From positions 186,001 through 250,000 of IMG/VR virus record IMGVR_UViG_3300021137_000001: 64,000 bases of DNA; one strand, written 5' to 3'. This DNA is from a virus. How positions within the stretch are numbered: the first letter of the stretch is position 1; every line of letters begins with the position of its first letter. The notes under the pieces are model-generated. The model did not search any database. It was not told the DNA's origin and was given only the letters and a program-made list of their open reading frames with translations. Position numbers and translations under genes: made by a program. Shown here in pieces: positions 42,593 to 51,413 of the stretch.

Positions 42593-42993
42593 TACAAGCA
42601 GAACGTGAAAAGATAGAACGTATTAAGTCTAATGGAATACGTACAACTTATATTAAAGTTAGAACTGAATTTGAGGGATTTCATTACTACCCTAACGCAG
42701 GTACTATTGATTCGCGTATCAAATTTCTTGAGAATGAACATCGACATATATTCAAAGTTGAAGTGAAAATATCAGTTACGCACCTCGACCGTGAGTTAGA
42801 ATTTTTCTTAGTTAAATGGGCGTTACAAGAATTTATTAAAGCAGGTAATCAAAATCACAAATCGTGTGAGATGATTGCTGTTAACATTTTAGAAAATCAT
42901 TTAATACCATTGTATGGTAATAGATCGTATACTGTAATAGTGTCCGAGGATGGGGAATCAGATGGTATCATTGAATTTGATCCACAGATTTGA
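42589..42993 (+). CDS. Conserved hypothetical protein, possible tunnel-fold
   Basis: A 134-residue protein overlapping the previous gene by ATGA. FLENEHRHIFKVEVKISV places two His residues on a strand, and the long helix ELEFFLVKWALQEFI plus the late SCEMIAVNILENHL and YTVIVSEDG resemble the strand-helix order of tunnel-fold proteins such as QueD. The zinc triad is incomplete, so this is only a hint. Its last 26 bases overlap the HNH gene on the other strand. Confidence 0.6.
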   Translation: MIQAEREKIERIKSNGIRTTYIKVRTEFEGFHYYPNAGTIDSRIKFLENEHRHIFKVEVKISVTHLDRELEFFLVKWALQEFIKAGNQNHKSCEMIAVNILENHLIPLYGNRSYTVIVSEDGESDGIIEFDPQI

Positions 42994-43705
42994 TTAATGC
43001 ATCTAGAGTAATAGAACATTGTGTGCGTTTAGACCTATTGTCTAATTTCGGAAGTAATTCTAAATTAACATAATGACCTATAATCTCCGGAGAAATATTT
43101 TGTTTAAATCCTTCTGTAATGCTAAATTTGTGATCTAATTCAAATTTTGTACCTCTTTCTAAATTTTGAGGATTAATTTTATTTTGATGATGCGTCCAAC
43201 TCTTATAAGTATGATTAAGGACTTGTTCTCTATATAATTCCCATTCACTTTTTTGTTCTTTAGGAATAGCAATGCCATTTTTAATTTTTGTATTAGTTGC
43301 TTCTGAATAACATACAGGATCTCGACCATTGGCTTTAGCAGATTGTTTTTGTTTAGTTTCGATGCTATGAGTTTTTCCGTACATTGGATTATTAACTCCG
43401 CTGTGCCCGCCACGAAACCTAACTGCTTTAGAGATAGTACTTCCTTTATTCGCAAGCCAGTCGCTATCAGTATGGAGTTGTTTAAGAACAGCATTGCCTT
43501 TCTCGCTCATCTGTTTCATATGAGCTTTCCGTTGTTCAGGAGTAGTATTTTTATCCCGAGATGCTTGCGCTTTTTTAATAAATCCCGGGCATTGGGTAAT
43601 TTTTTCAACACATCTCATTTTTTTGGAGTTATAACTTATGTAAAAGGCTTGACATTCACACAAATAACATGTATTATTAACATTAACAGTAGTAAGTTTA
43701 GGCAT
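42968..43705 (-). CDS. HNH homing endonuclease with NUMOD3 motifs
   Basis: A 245-residue minus-strand gene. The N-terminus has a Cys cluster (CYLCECQAF, then CVEKITQC) of zinc-finger type. NNPMYGKTHSIETKQKQS is a NUMOD3 DNA-binding unit. The C-terminal KFELDHKFSITEGF and VNLELLPKLDNRSK give the HNH nuclease core (DH, N, N). It lies between two + strand genes and overlaps the 3' end of one of them by 26 bases. It probably cuts a related phage lacking the insertion. Like the other four, it is behind a late-type promoter. Confidence 0.88.
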   Translation of the reverse strand: MPKLTTVNVNNTCYLCECQAFYISYNSKKMRCVEKITQCPGFIKKAQASRDKNTTPEQRKAHMKQMSEKGNAVLKQLHTDSDWLANKGSTISKAVRFRGGHSGVNNPMYGKTHSIETKQKQSAKANGRDPVCYSEATNTKIKNGIAIPKEQKSEWELYREQVLNHTYKSWTHHQNKINPQNLERGTKFELDHKFSITEGFKQNISPEIIGHYVNLELLPKLDNRSKRTQCSITLDALIKSVDQIQ

Positions 43706-43727
43706 AGTTCTATCTCTCTATTGTTAT

Positions 43728-43735
43728 TATTTATC
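43728..43735 (-). promoter_or_regulatory. Late-type promoter of the HNH gene (GATAAATA)
   Basis: Read on the minus strand as GATAAATAATAAC, 22 bases before the HNH start codon. It has no hairpin leader. Confidence 0.55.
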
Positions 43736-43764
43736 AGTCTGTCACTATTTAAGGAGATTTTTCC

Positions 43765-43992
43765 GTGGCAAATCCAGTTTGGCTTAAGAAGTACCTAGTA
43801 ATGAAACCAGATGTAAGACAAATTTTTAACGATTTAGATGCATGGTGCAACTATTGTCGCTTCCATATGATTAAGTATGATGAAGCAGACTTGTACACGT
43901 CACAAGCGTACAAGGAATGGCAAGAGAAGCGCAAACGCCGTGAGCAATGGCGTCAGCAACAAGGGCATCCAGGTTACCAAGGACGTAAATAG
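43765..43992 (+). CDS. Small basic protein with a CxxC motif
   Basis: A 75-residue protein with a GTG start, AAGGAG 8 bases upstream. It has WCNYCRFH (CxxC and His), a possible half zinc site, and a basic Arg/Gln-rich C-terminus (EKRKRREQWRQQQGHPGY) that could bind nucleic acid. It precedes the glycosyltransferase. Confidence 0.68.
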   Translation: MANPVWLKKYLVMKPDVRQIFNDLDAWCNYCRFHMIKYDEADLYTSQAYKEWQEKRKRREQWRQQQGHPGYQGRK

Positions 43993-43993
43993 T

Positions 43994-45085
43994 ATGACCG
44001 TTTACATCGTTGATTTAGAGGCGGTGGACAGTAGGTACACGGGTCAATGGAAAACTCATGTGCCTACTTTGCTTGAAGAACATGGTCATGAAGTATATGT
44101 GATTAATGGTCCTCACGATATTCCGGCTGCAACAACTCCTGGTGCATTCCTTAACTTTGGTGGTACTAACATTTACAAGGCCGCACAGGTTGAGAAAATG
44201 GCTAGACTATTTACTGAAGGACAAATTCATAAAGGTGATCACTTCATCTTTACAGATGCATGGCATCCTGGCATTATCAACTTGAAGTATATGAGTGAGC
44301 TATTACAGATTCCTGTAACTATTCACGCACTATGGCATGCTGGCAGTTACGACCCGCAAGACTTTTTAGGTCGTTTGATTGGTAATAAATCGTGGGTAAG
44401 ACATGCAGAGAAAAGTTTCTTTGCGGCAATTGATCATAACTACTTTGCAACAGACTTTCATATTGATATGTTCTGTGCTAACTTACTTAATGATGGCTTA
44501 TGTGAAAATCCGTGGGCGGCTGAAGATCGAGCAGATATGATTGCTGAAGGTAAGATTGTGCGTAGCGGTTGGCCTATGGAATATATGCCAACAGTACTTG
44601 CGCCATTTAAGAATTTAGAGAAACGTGACTTAATTCTGTTTCCGCATCGTATAGCACCAGAGAAGCAAGTAGAAATCTTTAAGAATCTTGCAAAAACATT
44701 ACCGCAATATGAATGGATTGTCTGTCAGGAAGAACAACTCACTAAAGATGAGTATCATACATTGTTAGGTGAAGCTAAGTTAGTGTTTAGCGCAAACTTA
44801 CAAGAAACACTTGGTATTAGTATGTATGAAGGTGCGTTAGTAAGTGCTATACCGATGGTGCCCGATAGACTCAGCTATCGTGAAATGTTCGATGATACGT
44901 GGAGGTATCCAAGCAAGTGGACTGAATCGTTTGAAAGTTACTTACATCATAAAGAATGTGTGTGTAATTTGATTAATGAATATATGAATAATTACAGTGA
45001 ATATGCTCCGTTAATTCCACAGCAAGCACACAATTTGCATACTAATTTCTTCTCAGCAACTGAAATAATAAAGAATGTCATTTAA
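43994..45085 (+). CDS. GT-B glycosyltransferase (GT4-like)
   Basis: A 363-residue protein. ATG 43994 is chosen; the frame extends upstream within the previous gene but without a ribosome site. The N-terminal domain begins MTVYIVDLEAVDSRYTGQW; the C-terminal domain shows LILFPHRIAPEKQVEIFKNL and KLVFSANLQETLGISMYEGA, the nucleotide-sugar-binding Glu pattern of GT4. It lies next to a DegT-type aminotransferase and near two dehydrogenases, so it may attach an amino sugar to DNA (for example on modified bases) or to a protein. Its end overlaps the next gene by 11 bases. Confidence 0.8.
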   Translation: MTVYIVDLEAVDSRYTGQWKTHVPTLLEEHGHEVYVINGPHDIPAATTPGAFLNFGGTNIYKAAQVEKMARLFTEGQIHKGDHFIFTDAWHPGIINLKYMSELLQIPVTIHALWHAGSYDPQDFLGRLIGNKSWVRHAEKSFFAAIDHNYFATDFHIDMFCANLLNDGLCENPWAAEDRADMIAEGKIVRSGWPMEYMPTVLAPFKNLEKRDLILFPHRIAPEKQVEIFKNLAKTLPQYEWIVCQEEQLTKDEYHTLLGEAKLVFSANLQETLGISMYEGALVSAIPMVPDRLSYREMFDDTWRYPSKWTESFESYLHHKECVCNLINEYMNNYSEYAPLIPQQAHNLHTNFFSATEIIKNVI

Positions 45086-45656
45086 TGCAATAGCAAAGTT
45101 TGAACAGGCTTTAGGTGAACTTACAGGCGCACCTTTTGTTGTTATGACAGATTGTTGCACACATGCACTAGAACTGTGTCTACGTTACGAGAAGGTAAAA
45201 CGATGTCGTTTTAGTGCATTTACCTACCTTTCTGTGCCAATGACCATGCATAAACTGAACATTTCGTATGGTTTAACAGCCGATAATGAATGGGTCGGAG
45301 AATATCCTATACTTGGTACACGGATATGGGATAGTGCAAGATTGTTGCGTATGGGTATGTATCGTGCGGGACAAATGCAGTGCTTGAGCTTTGGATATAG
45401 CAAACCGTTAGACATTGGGCGTGGTGGTGCAATACTCCTAGACGATGAAGTTGCGTATAACAAACTTATACAGCAACGCAGTGATGGCCGAGACCTGCGT
45501 ATTGCTCCGTGGCAAGATCAAAAAGTATTTGAAGTGGGTTATCATTATAGACCAACTATAGAAGAAGCAGTAAGAGCATTAGAAAAATTACTAACCATCA
45601 ATCAAGAACCTAAATACATTAAGTATCCAGACTTACGTGAAATTATTATCAAATAA
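45075..45656 (+). CDS. Miniature DegT-type PLP aminotransferase
   Basis: A 193-residue protein, about half of a normal DegT/DnrJ/EryC1 aminotransferase (about 370). TGAPFVVMTDCCTHALELCL matches the start of the cofactor site, and SFGYSKPLDIGRGGAILLDD contains the Lys that binds PLP (SxxK...GxGG). The C-terminal small domain is reduced to a short helix region. It may be active as a minimal enzyme or form a complex. The neighbouring glycosyltransferase overlaps its start. Confidence 0.75.
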   Translation: MSFNAIAKFEQALGELTGAPFVVMTDCCTHALELCLRYEKVKRCRFSAFTYLSVPMTMHKLNISYGLTADNEWVGEYPILGTRIWDSARLLRMGMYRAGQMQCLSFGYSKPLDIGRGGAILLDDEVAYNKLIQQRSDGRDLRIAPWQDQKVFEVGYHYRPTIEEAVRALEKLLTINQEPKYIKYPDLREIIIK

Positions 45657-45657
45657 C

Positions 45658-45687
45658 TTGACGTGACCTAAATAATAGTGTTATACT
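45658..45687 (+). promoter_or_regulatory. Sigma70-like promoter of folE
   Basis: TTGACG (45658-45663), 18 bases, TATACT (45682-45687), 47 bases before the folE ATG. Confidence 0.72.
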
Positions 45688-45733
45688 AATTTATCAATCG
45701 CCAATATCCACTGGCTTAACATAGGAGCAGTAC

Positions 45734-46435
45734 ATGTCAGACATAAAATATTCAGTAAGTCAATCAGTTCGCGAAAACTTAAAAGCACACAATAAACGTT
45801 TTTGGGCAGGTGACAACATCTCAGAATTCATCAGTGAATCTACTAAAGAAATGCTTATAGACGAAGCCACCGTAGCGTTTGAAGGTGTATTAGATGCATT
45901 GCTAATTGATCGCGAGAATGATCCAAACAGTAAAGGTACAGCACGTAGACTTGCTAAGATGTACTACACAGAGATTATGGCTGGACGTTACGAATTAGCA
46001 CCAGATGCAACAGCGTTTCCAAATGATTCAGAAGATCGTTACGAAGGTATGCTAGTTGTACGTAGCGAACTTAAAAGCATGTGCAGTCATCATCACCAAC
46101 CAGTTTCCGGAGTCGCATACATTGGTATTATTGCTGCGCACAAACTAATCGGACTTAGTAAGTATACACGTATTGCACAATGGTGCGCCACCCGTGGTAC
46201 ATTACAAGAAGAACTATGTAATGATATCTCAAAAGAAATTATGAATGCAACAGCAAGTGAGAATGTAGCAGTTTATATCCAAGCGACACACGGTTGCTGT
46301 GAGAATCGCGGCATTATGGCACATAGTTCATTGACTCAAACTACAGTACTCAAAGGTGCGTTTAATACTGATCCTGGTACTAAGCAAGAATTCTTTGATA
46401 ATGTAAAACTACAACAGCAGTTTGCTCCAAGATAA
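45734..46435 (+). CDS. folE: GTP cyclohydrolase I (FolE)
   Basis: A 233-residue enzyme converting GTP to 7,8-dihydroneopterin triphosphate, the first step to preQ0. KSMCSHHHQPVSG holds the zinc Cys and His ligands, ATHGCCENRGI the second zinc Cys, and HKLIGLSKYTRI the substrate-binding stretch. The N-terminus (NLKAHNKRFWAGDNISEF) is an extension similar to phage FolE proteins. Its own promoter starts a block that continues through QueE. Together with QueD, QueE and DpdA it supplies 7-deazaguanine for DNA modification. Confidence 0.93.
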   Translation: MSDIKYSVSQSVRENLKAHNKRFWAGDNISEFISESTKEMLIDEATVAFEGVLDALLIDRENDPNSKGTARRLAKMYYTEIMAGRYELAPDATAFPNDSEDRYEGMLVVRSELKSMCSHHHQPVSGVAYIGIIAAHKLIGLSKYTRIAQWCATRGTLQEELCNDISKEIMNATASENVAVYIQATHGCCENRGIMAHSSLTQTTVLKGAFNTDPGTKQEFFDNVKLQQQFAPR

Positions 46436-46444
46436 GGAATAAGT

Positions 46445-46804
46445 ATGTTTAAGAGATGGTTAATACGTTTAGCAGATAAATGGCGCATAAATGACTGGGA
46501 AGATACTGTGCCAGAACCCAAACAAGTCTGGGGCGGTGGGCGTAAACAGCGTAAGCAGACACTTAGTAGTGGGATGAATAGTTCAACACTAACATCTAAG
46601 TCACATCACCGGGTATCACACAACTACGACGACGATGGAGTAATTACATTTAAAGTGTATAGTGCAAATGGTGGCAAGATAGTTGAGGCATCACGTTACG
46701 ATAACAATCGAGACAACGAAGTTATTAAACTGTATATTATTGAAGAAAATGCAGACTTTACAGAATCGTTGGCTAAAATTGTTACAATGGAGTATTTACG
46801 ATGA
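46445..46804 (+). CDS. Conserved hypothetical protein
   Basis: A 119-residue protein. An N-terminal basic helix (MFKRWLIRLADKWR) is followed by a linker and a small beta domain (GVITFKVYSANGGKIVEA ... VIKLYIIEE). AAGGAATAAG precedes the ATG. It overlaps the phosphoribosyltransferase by ATGA. The function is unknown; such proteins occur near DNA-modification genes in other phages. Confidence 0.65.
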   Translation: MFKRWLIRLADKWRINDWEDTVPEPKQVWGGGRKQRKQTLSSGMNSSTLTSKSHHRVSHNYDDDGVITFKVYSANGGKIVEASRYDNNRDNEVIKLYIIEENADFTESLAKIVTMEYLR

Positions 46805-47295
46805 ATAAGATTGAAAAAGTATATTATGGTGATGTACACGTTAGAGATATGATTAGCGATATCTCTATGAAAATGCATCGTGACAATTGGAAACCCGATT
46901 ACATTGTTGGGTTAACACGTGGCGGATTGATTCCAGCAGTGTATCTAAGTCACTATCTTGATGTTCCAATGGAAACATTAAAAGTAAGTTTGCGTGATAA
47001 TGCAGATACCGAAAGTAACTTATGGATGGCAGAAGATGCGTTTAATGGTAAAAACATTCTTATCGTAGACGACATTAATGACACCGGTGCTACGTTAGAT
47101 TGGATTATCAATGATTGGCAAAGCAGTTGCTTACCAGATGACCCACATTGGGAACATGTGTGGGGAGATAATGTTAGAATAGCGGTATTAGTTGATAATT
47201 TAAGTAGTAACTTTAGTTGTCAAGTAGACTATTGTGCTGTTGAGATTAACAAAGCAGAAAAAGATGTATGGATTGTTTACCCATGGGAAAGATAG
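46801..47295 (+). CDS. Phosphoribosyltransferase-family protein
   Basis: A 164-residue type I PRTase. YIVGLTRGGLIPAVYLSHYL is the N-terminal strand and helix, and KNILIVDDINDTGATLDWII is the PRPP-binding loop (VDD..DTG.T). The hood region resembles xanthine-guanine phosphoribosyltransferases. It could salvage a purine or make a deazapurine nucleotide. It is flanked by folE and the radical SAM genes, so a link to 7-deazaguanine metabolism is plausible but not shown. Confidence 0.88.
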   Translation: MNKIEKVYYGDVHVRDMISDISMKMHRDNWKPDYIVGLTRGGLIPAVYLSHYLDVPMETLKVSLRDNADTESNLWMAEDAFNGKNILIVDDINDTGATLDWIINDWQSSCLPDDPHWEHVWGDNVRIAVLVDNLSSNFSCQVDYCAVEINKAEKDVWIVYPWER

Positions 47296-49368
47296 ATGTC
47301 TGCAGCATATAAAATAAGATTAATTAATAAAACAGGTGCTATCCGTTATCCTCTTTCACTACTATGGGCCACAGCAAAAACATATTACGAAGAAAATAGC
47401 AAACATGCCGACTTATGGGATTGGGGCGAAGCCGATTACGATTATTCAGACATCGACGCACTGATTAATCGATTGATAGATGAACAGCCAACTATTGTTG
47501 GATTTAGTGTGTACCTTTGGAATGAATCTGTTGTTTTACTTATGTCGGAAAAATTAAAAGATGCAATGCCCAATCTCATTATTGTATATGGTGGGCCACA
47601 GCAAGATATAAAATTCAATGGTGATTATTTCAAAGATCGTCCTTATACTGATTTGATTGTTCCTAGTGATGCATACGGCGAAGGATCTATATATGATATA
47701 TTAGAAAACATCGTTAATAATAATGGTATACTAGATGCACCGTTAGTTCCGTATTCGTATTGGCCAAACCAATCTCGCGAAGTACAGTTCAACAGTTTGT
47801 CTCCGAAGAAAAGAGATTTTAAATGGCCAAAAAATGCACTCAGGGCACAAGAGAAACATATAATTCCGTTAATTAAAAAAGCCAAAGATGCAAACATAGG
47901 CAATATTTGGATACAGATGGAAACCAGTCGAGGATGTCCATATAAATGTAGTTTTTGTGACTGGGGTGGCGGAACATTTACTAAAACAGTTAAGAAAGAT
48001 TTTGGTTTTGTCATGGATGAAATAACATGGGCAGGCGAAAACCAAATTGATGGGTTATTCTTTTGTGATGCAAATTTTGGTCTTTTTTCTATAGATATAG
48101 AATATATTAAACATTGCATAAAAATGAAAGAAAAATACGGGTATCCTAAGTTTGTAAATATACAACCTACTAAGACTAAAATTGACAATTTATATCAAGT
48201 ATACTTACTATTATCAAATGCAGATATGCTAGCGTATTATAGTATCTCAATTCAAGACCTGAATGACGATGTTAAAAAGAATGTAGATCGAATTGACTTT
48301 AGTTTCGAAGATCAGGTACAGATGTTTAGAAAATTACAAACAAATGCAGACAGATATTTGCCAGTTTGGATCGAAACTATTATGGGTTTGCCGGGATCTT
48401 CAATCAATACCATAAAAGAAAGTATACATCGTATTAATTTAGAAAAATTACCATTTCCGATTGGCTATGTATGGGCTCTGCTGCCTGCGGCGCCCGCATA
48501 TGATCCCGAATACAGAAAACAATATAAAATAAAAACAATCAAAGGTAAAACATCAGCCGGTATGGGCAGCGGAACACCGTTGAGGGAGAAACCAAATAGG
48601 ACTATGGACCCTGGTGTTAATAAAACAGTAGCCGATACTGCTGATACAATGACAGAATATGTAGTAGAAACTATGTCGTATAATTCCAACGACTGGGTCA
48701 ACATGAATATGCTGTCAATATTTACTGCATCTACTCAATCATCTGAAATTTTAGATCTAGTATCACATTATATGTGGCAAGAACATAAAGTTAACTACGG
48801 TGATCTTTTTCATGAAATAATGAATACAGTACTTTATGACGAGCGAGTAGATTATGAATTTAGAAAGGAAATGTCTAATTTAAAACTAGCATACGATACT
48901 TGGTTAACTGATAGTAAAAGTGATGTCTTTTGTGATTTTAAAGATGAATTTGCATTTACTATTTCTCCAGTTATCTATTATATTTTTATTATTCTTATTA
49001 ATACTGATAAGTTTTTTGACGGAGTAATACTTGCTATTAGTAAATTTGTCGAAGTAGATGATCGTATCTTAGATCTATGTCATTTTTCAAAAAATAGATT
49101 ATTGGATATCACTTATCGTCCAGGAAGAATTTTTAGTACACAATACGATTGGCCTAAATATAATAAAGAAGGTATATTAGATCATACACCAAAAACTTAT
49201 CAAATTACTGATACAGAAGTATTTACTGGGAAGGTGTGGTTTCCAATTGATTGGGAATTATATGAAGGTACCCTTAATTATTATTCACATTATATCTACA
49301 GAGTATGTTATGATATGCGATCCAAAAAAACTTCAGTCAATATGAATGAACTTGACTTAACAGTTTAA
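47296..49368 (+). CDS. B12-binding-type radical SAM protein
   Basis: A 690-residue protein. Residues 1-150 resemble a cobalamin-binding domain as in class B radical SAM enzymes (PTIVGFSVYLWNESVVLLMS, IIVYGGPQQD). The radical SAM core begins with METSRGCPYKCSFCDWGGG, a CxxxCxFC motif with a Trp-Gly-Gly after it. FVNIQPTKTK and GLPGSSINTIKESI follow, as in the methylthiotransferase/BchE-like barrel. The C-terminal 300 residues are unique. It starts directly after the phosphoribosyltransferase and ends 40 bases before queE. It may modify a deazaguanine base or a sugar; the reaction is unknown. Confidence 0.82.
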   Translation: MSAAYKIRLINKTGAIRYPLSLLWATAKTYYEENSKHADLWDWGEADYDYSDIDALINRLIDEQPTIVGFSVYLWNESVVLLMSEKLKDAMPNLIIVYGGPQQDIKFNGDYFKDRPYTDLIVPSDAYGEGSIYDILENIVNNNGILDAPLVPYSYWPNQSREVQFNSLSPKKRDFKWPKNALRAQEKHIIPLIKKAKDANIGNIWIQMETSRGCPYKCSFCDWGGGTFTKTVKKDFGFVMDEITWAGENQIDGLFFCDANFGLFSIDIEYIKHCIKMKEKYGYPKFVNIQPTKTKIDNLYQVYLLLSNADMLAYYSISIQDLNDDVKKNVDRIDFSFEDQVQMFRKLQTNADRYLPVWIETIMGLPGSSINTIKESIHRINLEKLPFPIGYVWALLPAAPAYDPEYRKQYKIKTIKGKTSAGMGSGTPLREKPNRTMDPGVNKTVADTADTMTEYVVETMSYNSNDWVNMNMLSIFTASTQSSEILDLVSHYMWQEHKVNYGDLFHEIMNTVLYDERVDYEFRKEMSNLKLAYDTWLTDSKSDVFCDFKDEFAFTISPVIYYIFIILINTDKFFDGVILAISKFVEVDDRILDLCHFSKNRLLDITYRPGRIFSTQYDWPKYNKEGILDHTPKTYQITDTEVFTGKVWFPIDWELYEGTLNYYSHYIYRVCYDMRSKKTSVNMNELDLTV

Positions 49369-49380
49369 TTATAGTATAAT
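49352..49380 (+). promoter_or_regulatory. Sigma70-like promoter of queE
   Basis: TTGACT (49352-49357), 17 bases, TATAAT (49375-49380). It overlaps the end of the radical SAM gene. Confidence 0.85.
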
Positions 49381-49408
49381 TAATTATCAATAAGAAAGAG
49401 ATACAATT

Positions 49409-50257
49409 ATGAAATTAAAAGTTAGTGAGATATTTTATTCAGCGCAAGGTGAAGGACGCTTTATTGGCGTTCCGTCGTTATTTCTGCGTACATTTGGCTG
49501 TAACTTTACCTGCGGTGGCTTTGGTATGCCACGCGGCACAGTTAGTGCAGAGCGCAATGTAATTAAAGTCGAACAATACAAGTCGTACAATGACCTACCA
49601 CTTGTTAATACAGGGTGCGATAGTTACGCAAGCTGGGATCCGAAATTTAAAAGTTTAAGTCCGTTATTATCTATAGACGAAACAGTTAAGCAAATGCTTG
49701 ATGTTATTCCCAATAACAATTGGCAACAAACAAATGGTAATAACGTGCATTTAGTTATTACAGGCGGTGAGCCGTTATTAGGATGGCAACGTGCGTTTCC
49801 TAAGTTGTTAGATCATGCTGATATGGCAAACTTACAGAATCTTACGTTTGAAACAAACGGCACACAGGCGTTACATGCAGACTTTGCTAGATATTTACAA
49901 GTATGGTCTGCTACACGTGGAGAAGTTACATTTAGTGTAAGCCCTAAACTATCAGCAAGTGGGGAAACTTGGGAAGATGCTATTAAACCCGAGATTGTAA
50001 ACAGTTACGAGTTTGCTGGTACAACGTATCTCAAGTTTGTTATCGAAACACCAAATGACTTCGATGAAGTTGATCGCGCTGTAGTTGCATATAGAACAGC
50101 AGGCTTTACTGGTATGGTTTATGTTATGCCTGTTGGTGGTGTTGTTAGCGTATATGATGGTAACAAGTTCCATATTGCAGACGAAGCAATGAAACGCGGT
50201 TATTATTACAGTCCACGACTTCATATCGAACTTTGGGGCAATTCTTGGGGAAAATGA
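49409..50257 (+). CDS. queE: 7-carboxy-7-deazaguanine synthase (QueE-like) with a split Cys motif
   Basis: A 282-residue radical SAM enzyme of the QueE family: EIFYSAQGEGRFIGVPSLF is diagnostic, VHLVITGGEPLLGW gives the SAM-binding GGEP, and FETNGTQ follows. QueE ring-contracts 6-carboxytetrahydropterin. Normal QueE has CxxxCxxC directly after this start. Here Cys31 and Cys35 are followed by Phe where the third Cys is expected, and the next Cys is residue 70 in GCDSYASW, which matches the CDT/CDS that normally follows. A 34-residue insertion seems to split the motif. Confidence 0.88.
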   Translation: MKLKVSEIFYSAQGEGRFIGVPSLFLRTFGCNFTCGGFGMPRGTVSAERNVIKVEQYKSYNDLPLVNTGCDSYASWDPKFKSLSPLLSIDETVKQMLDVIPNNNWQQTNGNNVHLVITGGEPLLGWQRAFPKLLDHADMANLQNLTFETNGTQALHADFARYLQVWSATRGEVTFSVSPKLSASGETWEDAIKPEIVNSYEFAGTTYLKFVIETPNDFDEVDRAVVAYRTAGFTGMVYVMPVGGVVSVYDGNKFHIADEAMKRGYYYSPRLHIELWGNSWGK

Positions 50258-50379
50258 TGTTTAAACGATTTATAGCATGGGTTAAAGAATGGCACGAGAC
50301 GTTAAGTGATCCAACAAATTGGGATGATAGCAACGATCCTTGCCCGTATAAATGTAATTGTGATAAGGACAACAAATAA
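50257..50379 (+). CDS. Small Cys-containing protein, 40 aa
   Basis: ATG 50257 overlaps the queE stop by one base (TGATG); stop at 50377-50379. MFKRFIAWVKEWHETL is an amphipathic helix; the tail DPCPYKCNCDKDNK has three closely spaced Cys and could hold a metal. TAATG links it to the next gene. Function unknown. Confidence 0.6.
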   Translation: MFKRFIAWVKEWHETLSDPTNWDDSNDPCPYKCNCDKDNK

Positions 50380-50828
50380 TGTGGAAAAAAATTAAAGCAA
50401 CACTAGGTTTAAACAAAGCAGAGCTAGCAGAAGCCGAAGCCAAAGCGATGGCCGCGAGCGAAGCACGAACTAAACGTGCAGAAGCAAAAGCCGAAGCTAA
50501 AGCAGAGAAAGCCAAAGTTAAAGTGCTATCGGCTAAAGACGAAGCAACTGCAAACGGTCAGCCGTGGGTAGAAGTACTTGGCATTGAAGTAGACGAAGCT
50601 GATCCAGGACAAGGTGCGTTTGAACTTGACTGGAATGATGTGTTTATCACTAAATTGGTACGTGCAGGCTTCCAAGGTAAAACAGATCAAGACTTAGTCG
50701 ACAACTGGTTTAAAGCAGTATGTCGCAATGTAGTAACAGAAACATACGAACAAGATCAAGCCGACCCAGAAAAACGTGCAGAATCACGTAGACGTGACTT
50801 AGGTAACGGCAGAACAGAAGTATCTTGA
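50379..50828 (+). CDS. Conserved phage protein with an Ala/Glu/Lys coiled-coil N-terminus
   Basis: A 149-residue protein. Residues 12-50 are an uninterrupted charged helix (AELAEAEAKAMAASEARTKR). The C-terminal part is folded and looks conserved (GQPWVEVLGIEVDEADPGQG, DWNDVFITKLVRAGFQGK). It seems to be a T4-like phage family of unknown function. It ends 4 bases from the stop of a convergent GIY-YIG gene. Confidence 0.68.
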   Translation: MWKKIKATLGLNKAELAEAEAKAMAASEARTKRAEAKAEAKAEKAKVKVLSAKDEATANGQPWVEVLGIEVDEADPGQGAFELDWNDVFITKLVRAGFQGKTDQDLVDNWFKAVCRNVVTETYEQDQADPEKRAESRRRDLGNGRTEVS

Positions 50829-50831
50829 CAT

Positions 50832-51413
50832 TTAACTGGCGTTGTTTATTAGGAAATTCTTATATTGTTCGTGTGTTCCAGCAAATCTTAAAATCATTTG
50901 ATAGTTAAGTTTATGCTCCGTGCACCAAAGTTTTAATTTAGAAGTAATGATAGTATTTCCACTGATAGTATCAACTATATTCCATGTTTGACTGTTTGAT
51001 CTACTTATGTTCTGTTTGTGAGTATTAGTTTTAGGCTTTGATACGGCTTCAATCACTGTTTGTGGGCGCGGTTTTCCTTTTTTGGACTCTGAAATTCGTT
51101 TACGTCCTTGCCAAGTAATTCCAGTGTCTCCGCCGGTTTCTCCGTTCTCTAACATTAGATTAGCCCACTCAGATGATTCTACAATTTTATTCTTTTCCGA
51201 AAAGTTTATAGCAAATTCTGTTAATTCTTTTTTGTTGTTAAATAGTTTGCACCAAATAGTTTCTATATTATATCCGTGCTTTTTTAAGTGATTATTCCAA
51301 TACACACCTGATCCGGTATATTTATATGGGTCTTGTTTTGTTTTACCAAAGTACTTTAATCCTGTTGCGGTATGTTGTTTAATATACAACCAAGTTGGGG
51401 TATAAATAGTCAT
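50832..51413 (-). CDS. GIY-YIG homing endonuclease 1
   Basis: A 193-residue minus-strand gene. TPTWLYIKQHTATGLKYFGKT gives a GIY-YIG core of the (W/Y)LYI...KYxGKT type, followed by KYTGSGVYWNNHLKKHG with the conserved Gly and His, and ELTEFAINFSEKNKI with the catalytic Glu. A linker (GRKRISESKKGKPRP) and a C-terminal DNA-binding part with SKLKLWCTEHKLN follow. It lies between a conserved gene and the 5' nuclease. Its leader contains the conserved hairpin. A three-codon ORF (Met-Ser-Ala) overlaps the start as ATGA. Confidence 0.9.
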   Translation of the reverse strand: MTIYTPTWLYIKQHTATGLKYFGKTKQDPYKYTGSGVYWNNHLKKHGYNIETIWCKLFNNKKELTEFAINFSEKNKIVESSEWANLMLENGETGGDTGITWQGRKRISESKKGKPRPQTVIEAVSKPKTNTHKQNISRSNSQTWNIVDTISGNTIITSKLKLWCTEHKLNYQMILRFAGTHEQYKNFLINNAS

